A DNA stretch of 38,698 nt from Devosia sp. (lineage in GTDB: Bacteria; Pseudomonadota; Alphaproteobacteria; Rhizobiales; Devosiaceae). Position 1 is the stretch's first letter, and every line of letters begins with the position of its first letter. The translations under genes were made by a program, and so were the position numbers. Positions 32,998 through 38,698 of this stretch are shown here, piece after piece. Under the pieces are notes generated by a model that made no database searches, had not been told where the DNA came from, and was given only the letters and a program-made list of their open reading frames with translations. The DNA lies in NCBI RefSeq assembly GCF_014860165.1, contig NZ_JACZKG010000045.1, positions 1 to 38,698 of the forward strand, written 5' to 3'.

Positions 32998-34376
32998 GTG
33001 TGGAAGCTGCCAGTGCGAGCCCGCCCTTGATCGCGCCCGACCACCCCAGCTTTGCCGAGATGACCGCCGTGTTCACCCGCATCGGCCTACTGAGCTTTGG
33101 CGGGCCCGCTGGCCAGATCGCGCTGATGCACAAGGTGCTGGTCGAGGAGAAGCGCTGGATTTCGGAAACCCGGTTCCTCCACGCCCTCAACTACTGCACT
33201 CTGCTTCCCGGCCCTGAAGCCCAGCAACTGGCGACCTATATCGGCTGGCTGCTGCACGGTACCAGGGGTGGTATCGTCGCCGGCACGCTGTTCATCATCC
33301 CCGGCTTCTTCGTCATCCTGGCACTGTCGGCGTCCTATGCGCTCTTCCAGCAGACCGACATCCTGTCCAGCCTGTTCTACGGCATAAAGGCCGCCGTGCT
33401 GGCCATTGTCGTCGAGGCCGTGCTCCGCGTCAGCCGCCGGGCCCTGCGGAACGGCGTCATGGTGGCCCTGGCGGCACTGGCCTTCATCGCGCTGTTCTTT
33501 TTTGCCGTGCCGTTTCCGCTGGTCGTGCTCACTGCCGGCATTTTCGGTTATGTCGGGGCCCGGCAGCGGCCGGACCTGTTCGCCGCCGGTGGTCATGGCG
33601 GCAAGAGCAAGGCCGATACCGGACCCGCCGTCATCGATGACAACGTGCCGGAAGTGGACCCCAGTTGGCGCCGTGCCGTGCGCGTGATGTTGGTCTGGGG
33701 CGGTCTATGGGTACTGCCATGGGTATTGGTGGGCCTGGCTTTCGGCTGGGGCTCCAGCTTTGCCAGCATCTATGTCTTCTTCTCACAGATGGCCGTGGTG
33801 ACGTTCGGCGGCGCCTATGCAGTGCTCGCCTATGTGGCGCAGGAGGCGGTCGTCACCTTCGGTTGGTTGCAGCCAGGGGAAATGATCGACGGCCTGGCCC
33901 TGGCTGAAACCACGCCTGGCCCGCTGGTCCTAGTGCTGACCTTTGTGGGCTTCCTGGCTGCCTATCGTGACGGCCTCGGGCTCGATCCCCTACTGGCCGG
34001 CGTGCTGGGGGCTGCACTCACAACCTGGGCAACCTTCGTGCCATGCTTCCTCTGGATATTCCTGGGCGCCCCCTACATCGAACGGCTGCGGAACAATAAG
34101 GCAGTGTCAGGAGCGCTGGCGGCTATCACCGCTGCGGTCGTAGGGGTCATCCTCAACCTCGCCATATGGTTCGGCATGCATGTGGTGTTCAACGACGTGC
34201 AACGCATCACCTGGGGGCCGCTCAACATGGCGCTGCCGGTGCTGCCCACCATCGACTGGATGGCACTAGCGCTGTGTATGCTGGCCGGGTTCCTGGTATT
34301 CCGAACCAAGCTGGGAATGCTCTGGACGCTGGCGCTGTTCGGTGTCCTTGGTGTGGCAGTCGGCCTGCTGCCATAG
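32994..34376 (+). CDS. chrA: Chromate efflux transporter ChrA (long form)
   Basis: A 460-residue inner-membrane protein with two homologous CHR halves: the first with LSFGGPAGQIALMHKVLVEEKRWIS and LLPGPEAQQLATYIGWLLHG, the second with VTFGGAYAVLAYVAQEAVV and TTPGPLVLVLTFVGFLAAY. About ten hydrophobic helices are seen. The family expels chromate, and members may also carry sulfate. Translationally coupled to the rhodanese-ChrB gene, so the two form a small resistance operon. Confidence 0.95.
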   Translation: MSVEAASASPPLIAPDHPSFAEMTAVFTRIGLLSFGGPAGQIALMHKVLVEEKRWISETRFLHALNYCTLLPGPEAQQLATYIGWLLHGTRGGIVAGTLFIIPGFFVILALSASYALFQQTDILSSLFYGIKAAVLAIVVEAVLRVSRRALRNGVMVALAALAFIALFFFAVPFPLVVLTAGIFGYVGARQRPDLFAAGGHGGKSKADTGPAVIDDNVPEVDPSWRRAVRVMLVWGGLWVLPWVLVGLAFGWGSSFASIYVFFSQMAVVTFGGAYAVLAYVAQEAVVTFGWLQPGEMIDGLALAETTPGPLVLVLTFVGFLAAYRDGLGLDPLLAGVLGAALTTWATFVPCFLWIFLGAPYIERLRNNKAVSGALAAITAAVVGVILNLAIWFGMHVVFNDVQRITWGPLNMALPVLPTIDWMALALCMLAGFLVFRTKLGMLWTLALFGVLGVAVGLLP

Positions 34377-34379
34377 AGG

Positions 34380-34411
34380 CCGTCGTCACTCGCCACAGCC
34401 AGCGACGACGG
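34380..34411. terminator. Stem-loop after chrA, candidate terminator
   Basis: CCGTCGTC and GACGACGG pair perfectly around a 16-base loop, starting 4 bases after the chrA stop. The following ACCTTATGATG is not a T-run, so this is a weak candidate. Confidence 0.35.
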
Positions 34412-34533
34412 ACCTTATGATGAGTTCATCGCGTTGGCCGGCTTTCAACTATTCGGCTGACGGCCGCTTAAGGGCATCGCGGGCTCGGGCTCTTGAGGCT
34501 GACTTGGGGTCGACAGCCGTCACTCCTGCCACT

Positions 34534-34547
34534 TTGATCAACATCAA
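34534..34547. promoter_or_regulatory. Consensus FNR/FixK box upstream of the flavodoxin gene
   Basis: TTGAT-CAAC-ATCAA is an exact match to the FNR/FixK consensus and a palindrome at both arms. It ends 50 bases before the ATG at 34598, which fits a class II/I activator position. The region 34412-34533 shows nothing else clear. Confidence 0.8.
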
Positions 34548-34597
34548 GGCGGATCGCCTGCCGACGTTGCATCGTTGTCGCCAGACAGGAGGCGCCG

Positions 34598-35077
34598 ATG
34601 TCCATCTTGATTGTCTATGACAGCATTTTCGGCAACACCGCACAGGTCGCGCTGGCCAGGGCCGGCGCGGTGCCCGGATCGCGCGCCGTTCCCGTGAGGG
34701 ACGCTGCCACCATCGATCTCAACGGCGTCACCCTCCTGGTGATCGGCTCACCGACGCGCGGCTTCCGTCCCACTCCGGCTATCCAGGAATTCGTCGACGG
34801 CTTGGGCGATGACATGCTGGCGGGTCGGCGGGCCTCGGTGTTCGACACGCGACTCGACCTCGAAACGGTGCATCCGGCGCCCCTGCGCTGGGTGATGGAA
34901 GTGGGCGGCTATGCGGCCAACACGCTGGAGCGCCTGCTCGCCGAAAAAGGCTGTGTGATGACAGGTAAACCGGCCGGTTTCCTCGTCAGCGGCAGCGAGG
35001 GCCCATTGCTGGCTGGCGAACTCGAACGCGCACGCGACTGGCTGCGCGACCTGGTCGCTGCCGCCAATGCAGACTGA
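34598..35077 (+). CDS. Flavodoxin-like FMN protein
   Basis: A 159-residue protein with the flavodoxin fold. The FMN phosphate loop is YDSIFGNTAQVA near residue 8, followed by VIGSPTRGFRPTPAIQEFVDGL (the strand-loop typical of flavodoxin) and SVFDTRLDL. An AGGAGG site precedes the ATG. It probably acts in low-oxygen electron transfer or as a redox-responsive protein, since a consensus FNR/FixK box lies just upstream. A DUF4342 gene follows by 73 bases. Partner reductase is not in the window. Confidence 0.85.
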   Translation: MSILIVYDSIFGNTAQVALARAGAVPGSRAVPVRDAATIDLNGVTLLVIGSPTRGFRPTPAIQEFVDGLGDDMLAGRRASVFDTRLDLETVHPAPLRWVMEVGGYAANTLERLLAEKGCVMTGKPAGFLVSGSEGPLLAGELERARDWLRDLVAAANAD

Positions 35078-35150
35078 AGTCTGCGCCCGTTCTGGCGCAA
35101 CCGAACCGGCCGCCCGGACTGCCAGCCGGCCGACATCAAGGAGAACAGTG

Positions 35151-35507
35151 ATGGATAATGATCGTGGAACGCGTCGCAGCCTGGGCGAGGAGATCGAAGT
35201 CGCCGGACATCAGCTCGTCGACAAGATCAAATCGCTGATCGCGGAGGGCAATGTGCGAACGCTGCGCGTCCGCGCCGAAAGTGGTCAGGTTTTCCTCGAA
35301 ATCCCGCTGACGGCCGGCGCCGCCGCCGGCGGATTGGTCGTGCTGACCGCCCCATGGCTCGCGGCCATCGGCGCCCTGGCGGGGTTGGCAACCAAGTTGC
35401 GGCTCGAAATCGTCCGCAACGAGGACGACAGCCAGACCGACGAGCAAGCGGAAGCGCCGATCGACAAACCCGCGCCGACCGACGAGCATCCTTCCGGGGA
35501 CGGCTAG
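35151..35507 (+). CDS. DUF4342-type protein
   Basis: A 118-residue protein. The DUF4342 core is about residues 13-90: IEVAGHQLVDKIKSLIAEGNVRTLRVRAESGQVFLEIPLT and a hydrophobic stretch GAAAGGLVVLTAPWLAAIGALAGLATKLRLEIV, then an acidic Pro-rich tail. The family function is unknown; it is common near stress and anaerobic genes. An AAGGAG site precedes the ATG at 35151; a frame extension to 35067 lacks a site. It probably shares the FNR/FixK-controlled transcript with the flavodoxin gene. Confidence 0.8.
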   Translation: MDNDRGTRRSLGEEIEVAGHQLVDKIKSLIAEGNVRTLRVRAESGQVFLEIPLTAGAAAGGLVVLTAPWLAAIGALAGLATKLRLEIVRNEDDSQTDEQAEAPIDKPAPTDEHPSGDG

Positions 35508-35528
35508 GCCGACACTGCGGCTGGATTG

Positions 35529-36164
35529 TCAGCTCGTCAGCACGATCCGCATCAGGTCCGCCGTGTTTCTCGCGCCCAGTTTTTCCATGACCCGGGCGCG
35601 GTGAACCTCGATGGTGCGTGGAGAAATTCCCAGCTCGCGGCCGGCCTCCTTGTTGGATTGGCCGTTGGTGATGAGTTGCAGCACTTCGCGCTCCCGCGGG
35701 GTCAGCTGGGAGAAGCCCCGCACTTCCACCGGCCGCCGCCCGCCCTGCATGGCGCCCAGATGCACATCGCGGCGGAGCGCGTCGCGAACGCTGCCCAGCA
35801 GATGCTCGGTATCGATCGGCTTGGGAATAACATCGGAGGCGCCCAGCTTCATCGCCGTCACCGCCGCCTCAAGCTGCGGCGTGTCGGCCAGCATGAAGAC
35901 CGGCGTTCCGGTGCGCATGCCCTTGATGCGCCGGAGCAGGCTCAGGCCGCTCTCCTCCCCCAGGCGCAGGTTGAGCACGACGACCTCGGGCCGGCGGCGC
36001 TCGATGGTGGCGGCGAAGTGGGCCGCCTCGAGAGAAAATGTGGTCTGGAAGCCCTCAAGGCGAAACAGCACGCTTAGTGCTTCGCAGGTGCTCGGGTCCG
36101 TGTCCACGATGTGGATCAGCCGGTCGCGATTGAGGAAGGAGTGGTAGAAGATCTCGTCGCTCAT
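35529..36164 (-). CDS. FixJ-type response regulator with degenerate receiver (phospho-Asp replaced by Asn)
   Basis: A 211-residue protein: receiver domain (about 14-130) and LuxR/GerE helix-turn-helix (about 148-208, LTPREREVLQLITNGQSNKEAGRELGISPRTIEVHRARVMEKL). Aligned by eye with FixJ, the phospho-acceptor Asp is Asn65 (VVVLNLRLGEESG; codon AAC at 35972-35970), the switch Thr is Ala, and one of the acidic pair is Thr; the Lys in PKPID is kept. It may work without phosphorylation. A perfect EcfG-type promoter lies 105 bases before the start, so it is probably stress-induced. No partner kinase is adjacent. It is convergent with the DUF4342 gene. Confidence 0.9.
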   Translation of the reverse strand: MSDEIFYHSFLNRDRLIHIVDTDPSTCEALSVLFRLEGFQTTFSLEAAHFAATIERRRPEVVVLNLRLGEESGLSLLRRIKGMRTGTPVFMLADTPQLEAAVTAMKLGASDVIPKPIDTEHLLGSVRDALRRDVHLGAMQGGRRPVEVRGFSQLTPREREVLQLITNGQSNKEAGRELGISPRTIEVHRARVMEKLGARNTADLMRIVLTS

Positions 36165-36268
36165 GTTGCCCTCTGCCCAGTTCGCTCACGCGCCCCTCGG
36201 ACTACAAGGCTACGCCCTCGCAGAGCTGCCCTTGGCAACCGCGATACCGATGCCCCCCGACGGATCGC

Positions 36269-36293
36269 AACGGTAGTTTGCACTAGGTGTTCC
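36269..36293 (-). promoter_or_regulatory. EcfG-type general stress promoter for the FixJ-type gene
   Basis: On the minus strand GGAAC (36293-36289), 16 bases, CGTT (36272-36269): an exact consensus match. The start codon at 36164 is about 100 bases downstream, leaving a leader of usual length. Confidence 0.75.
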
Positions 36294-36312
36294 TGCCGTC
36301 CGATATGGACAA

Positions 36313-36336
36313 TACGTAGGATGTACTACCTACATA
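36313..36336. promoter_or_regulatory. Imperfect dyad with FixJ-box-like half-sites
   Basis: TACGTAGG (36313-36320) and CCTACATA (36329-36336) form a 24-base dyad with 7 of 8 arm matches. The half-sites (ATACGTAG forward; GTATGTAG and GTAGGTAG on the reverse strand) resemble, from memory, the rhizobial FixJ motif GTAMGTAG. It lies just upstream of the EcfG-type promoter of the FixJ-type gene and could be its own operator. Confidence 0.45.
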
Positions 36337-36375
36337 CTAGGCTTATTTACCTATCAGCCCTTTGTCAACGGACCT

Positions 36376-36401
36376 TCGTCCTATGCCGTAGCATAGGACG
36401 A
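36376..36401. terminator. Strong palindrome after mscL, candidate terminator
   Basis: TCGTCCTATGC-CGTA-GCATAGGACGA is a perfect 11-bp hairpin 17 bases after the mscL stop. It lacks a clear T-run on the minus strand, so it could also be a binding site. Confidence 0.5.
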
Positions 36402-36417
36402 TTTGGGCAGTTGCCGA

Positions 36418-36852
36418 TCAGCGGGGACTGGCGCGCAGGGCGTCGCGGATTTCGGTGAGCAGCACTTCTTCCTTGCTCGGCGCCGGCGTGGCCGCAACGG
36501 GTTCGGCGGCGGCCTGGCGCTTCATGCGGTTGATGCCCTTGACCACCAGGAACAGCACGAAGGCGATGATGGTGAACTTGACGACGGCATTGATGAACAG
36601 GCCGACATTGAGCGTGGCGATGCCGGCATCCTTGGCCGCGGCGAGTGAGGGCACCGCGACGCCATCCGGGTTGGACAGCACGATGAACAGGTTCGAGAAA
36701 TCGATGCCGCCGATGATCAGGCCGATGAGCGGCATGAAGATGTCGTCGACGATGGAGGAGACGATGGCGCCGAAAGCGGCGCCGATGATCACGCCGATGG
36801 CCAGATCGATCATGTTGCCCTTGATGGCGAAGTCACGGAATTCCTTGAACAT
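36418..36852 (-). CDS. mscL: Large-conductance mechanosensitive channel MscL
   Basis: A 144-residue inner-membrane channel that opens on hypo-osmotic shock. It begins [31 protein letters not shown] (amphipathic helix and first membrane helix), has the periplasmic loop, the second helix [25 protein letters not shown] and a C-terminal helix bundle, [13 protein letters not shown]. The ATG at 36852 has GAGGGG upstream; an in-frame extension to 36936 is not typical of the family. It is divergent from the hybrid kinase gene. Confidence 0.97.
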   Translation of the reverse strand: MFKEFRDFAIKGNMIDLAIGVIIGAAFGAIVSSIVDDIFMPLIGLIIGGIDFSNLFIVLSNPDGVAVPSLAAAKDAGIATLNVGLFINAVVKFTIIAFVLFLVVKGINRMKRQAAAEPVAATPAPSKEEVLLTEIRDALRASPR

Positions 36853-37016
36853 GGCAGCACCCCTCTTGGTATCAGTCCTTCCCAGACAGCCGCGGTCGCG
36901 GTGGTCAAGCATTGATGACCACGCCGGCAAAAGCAATGGGTCGAGAGTTGGTCTTGCACCGCCGCGATGGCGGGCCGATAGTCCCGACGCGCCCGAAAGC
37001 CCAGGATCGCGACCCG

Positions 37017-38639
37017 ATGTCAGCCAACAAACATGACGCTGCCAACAGCCTCAGACAGGCGATCGACCATATTCCGCAGGGCATCGCCGTGTTCGACGCC
37101 GCATTGCGGCTGGTGACATCCAACAGCCGCTACAATTCACTGCTGGCGCTGCCTGCGCACCTGGTCAAGCCGGGGACGCCATTGTTCGACATTGCGCTGT
37201 TTCTGGGCGATCGGGGCGATTTCGGCAGTGGCGACGCGGCGCGCCTCGCCATCGAGCGCATCAACCTGCTGACCGCATCGCCGACCACGGTGACCCAGCG
37301 CCTGGGCAATGCCGGGCAGACCCTGGAATTTCATTCGAGCCGCCTGCCCGATGGCGGGCTGGTCATCAGCTTCTCCGACGTCACCGCCCGCGTGCGGGCC
37401 GAGCGGGAACTGGCGGGCATGAACCAGTCGCTCGAAGAGCGGGTGGAGGAGCGCACAGCGGCGCTCACGCGGGTCAATGCCGAACTCGAAAGCGCCCGCG
37501 CCAAGGCTGACGCGGCCAACCATGACAAAACGCGCTTCCTGGCCGCGGCCAGCCACGACCTGTTGCAGCCGCTCAACGCGGCACGGCTCTATACCTCGAC
37601 GCTGATCGAACGGGCCAAATCGACGGGGCTGGCCGATCTCGCCAATTCCATCGAGGCCTCGCTGACAGCGGTCGAGGACATCATGGGGGCGCTGCTCGAC
37701 ATTTCGCGCATCGACAGCGGTGCGCTCAAGCCGGCGCCAGCGCCGGTGGCCGGGCAGGACCTGCTCAAGAAGATCGAGGTGGAATTCGGCCCGATGGCGC
37801 GCGAGCGCAACATTTCGCTGCGTATCGTGCCGACCGACGCCACCATCATGGTCGACCGCATGCTGGTGGGCCGCATCGTGCAGAACCTGGTCAGCAATGC
37901 CATCAAATATACCCAGCCGGGCGGCAAGGTTCTGGTCGGGCTGCGCCGCCGCGGCAATCGCATGCGGCTCGACGTCATCGACACGGGCATCGGCTTCAAC
38001 AAGGACCAGCATCGGCTACTGTTTGCCGAGTTCTCCCGGCTCGAACGCGGCGCGCGCATGGCGCAGGGGCTGGGCCTTGGCCTCTCCATCGTACAGCGCC
38101 TGGTGACGGCGCTGGGTCTGACCCTCGAACTGGACAGCAAGGAAGGCAGCGGCTCGCGGTTTTCGCTGTTCCTGCCCGCCACCCGCACCATCCGCGCGAC
38201 GCCCGAGAGCAGCGCGGCACCCGCCGAGACCAGTTTCGGCACGCTTGATCTCAAGGTGCTGTGCGTGGACAATGAACGGGCCATCATCGAGGCAATGGAG
38301 GGCCTGCTGCGACATTGGGGCTGCGACGTGCGCAGTGCCCTCTCGCTCAAGCAGATCGACCGTGAACGGCTGCTGGAGGGCTGGTATCCCGACCTGGTGC
38401 TGATGGACTATCACCTCGACCAGACATCGGGCCTCGATGCCATCGAATGGCTGCGCCACAATCTGGGCGGGCACCTGCCGGCGGCGCTGGTGACGGCCGA
38501 TCGCAGCCCGGCAGTGCGGGCGCTGGCCGAGGAGCGCGGCATTGCGGTGGTCACCAAGCCCGTGAAACCCGCCGCCCTGCGCGCCGCTATCAGCGGGCTG
38601 GCGAACCAGAGCCGCAGCCCGGCAAAGCGGGCGGGGTAG
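37017..38639 (+). CDS. PAS-containing hybrid histidine kinase with C-terminal receiver
   Basis: A 540-residue cytoplasmic protein from the ATG at 37017. Order: PAS-like sensor (about 10-125, [20 protein letters not shown]), coiled coil ([31 protein letters not shown]), HisKA with [16 protein letters not shown] (His180), HATPase with [20 protein letters not shown] and [10 protein letters not shown], and a receiver with MDYHLD (Asp464) and TKP. No membrane segment. Open frame continues to an ATG at 36915 and a TTG at 36912, but no good ribosome site supports those; the start remains uncertain. Possible partners are unknown, though the FixJ-type regulator is nearby. Confidence 0.9.
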   Translation: MSANKHDAANSLRQAIDHIPQGIAVFDAALRLVTSNSRYNSLLALPAHLVKPGTPLFDIALFLGDRGDFGSGDAARLAIERINLLTASPTTVTQRLGNAGQTLEFHSSRLPDGGLVISFSDVTARVRAERELAGMNQSLEERVEERTAALTRVNAELESARAKADAANHDKTRFLAAASHDLLQPLNAARLYTSTLIERAKSTGLADLANSIEASLTAVEDIMGALLDISRIDSGALKPAPAPVAGQDLLKKIEVEFGPMARERNISLRIVPTDATIMVDRMLVGRIVQNLVSNAIKYTQPGGKVLVGLRRRGNRMRLDVIDTGIGFNKDQHRLLFAEFSRLERGARMAQGLGLGLSIVQRLVTALGLTLELDSKEGSGSRFSLFLPATRTIRATPESSAAPAETSFGTLDLKVLCVDNERAIIEAMEGLLRHWGCDVRSALSLKQIDRERLLEGWYPDLVLMDYHLDQTSGLDAIEWLRHNLGGHLPAALVTADRSPAVRALAEERGIAVVTKPVKPAALRAAISGLANQSRSPAKRAG

Positions 38640-38670
38640 CAGGACAGCGCGGCGCCGGGGTCCTTCGCCT

Positions 38671-38691
38671 CCCTCCCCCTTGAGGGGAGGG
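38671..38691. terminator. Hairpin after the hybrid kinase gene
   Basis: CCCTCCCC-CTTGA-GGGGAGGG pairs perfectly over 8 bp, 31 bases after the stop. No T-run is seen before the window ends. The sequence type is also common as a dispersed repeat. Confidence 0.45.
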
Positions 38692-38698
38692 ATTGAGG

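Noticed and set aside
1..38698. CRISPR arrays, tRNA/rRNA genes, insertion sequences or attachment sites
   Set aside because: I saw no regularly spaced direct repeats, cloverleaf-like sequence, transposase or integrase frame, or matching terminal repeats.

Overview
The window is GC-rich and reads as a chromosomal segment of an alphaproteobacterium of the order Hyphomicrobiales; a Devosia-like genus is my guess. The evidence is a C4-pathway 5-aminolevulinate synthase (hemA), three ABC transporter loci packed together, an ugpBAEC operon, an opgG-opgH-opgC periplasmic glucan operon with Tat-type OpgG, and promoter motifs of the EcfG and FNR/FixK types common in this order. There is no rRNA, tRNA, CRISPR array, transposase or phage gene. 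This looks like accessory metabolic chromosome, not a mobile island.

Layout. (1) 1-8489: a probable ureide/hydantoin locus. On the plus strand lie a cysteine hydrolase of the isochorismatase family (cut by the window edge), an HpxZ/AtzH-like protein and a GntR regulator. Facing them is a minus-strand operon of ATPase, Tat-exported binding protein, two spermidine/putrescine-type permeases, a hydantoin/allantoin-type racemase and a tandem GNAT protein, with a second GntR regulator divergent from it. (2) 8502-13246: opgC, opgH and opgG; the conserved N-terminus of OpgH sits in a different reading frame. (3) 13512-16388: a ribose/fructose-type sugar ABC operon. (4) 16389-22049: ugpBAEC for glycerol-3-phosphate with a DeoR/GlpR-type regulator at the end, and a Pho-box-like and an inverted-repeat operator-like sequence before ugpB. 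(5) 22215-25177: LacI regulator plus GH127 beta-L-arabinofuranosidase. (6) 25233-30322: stress and envelope genes (PRC-barrel protein with an EcfG-type promoter, two small unknown proteins, OmpA-like lipoprotein), a small chemoreceptor-like protein, a xylose-dehydrogenase-like SDR, and a WS/DGAT-like protein with a degenerate active site. (7) 30323-35507: hemA and a flavodoxin/DUF4342 pair, each behind a palindromic FNR/FixK box, with a rhodanese-ChrB fusion and chrA between them. (8) 35529-38639: a FixJ-type regulator whose phospho-acceptor Asp is Asn, mscL, and a hybrid histidine kinase.

Themes. Much of the window is nutrient uptake with local one-component regulators (2 GntR, DeoR, LacI). 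The right part is tied to stress and low oxygen: two GGAAC-N16-CGTT promoters and two FNR/FixK boxes. In all three ABC operons strong stem-loops lie at the junction between the binding-protein gene and a permease gene, a likely post-transcriptional device. No single undescribed defence or mobile system is evident. The best leads are the split opgH, the stress-promoter-driven pseudo-receiver regulator, the WS/DGAT-like protein before hemA, and the ureide locus. All family calls come from reading the translations; no database search was run.
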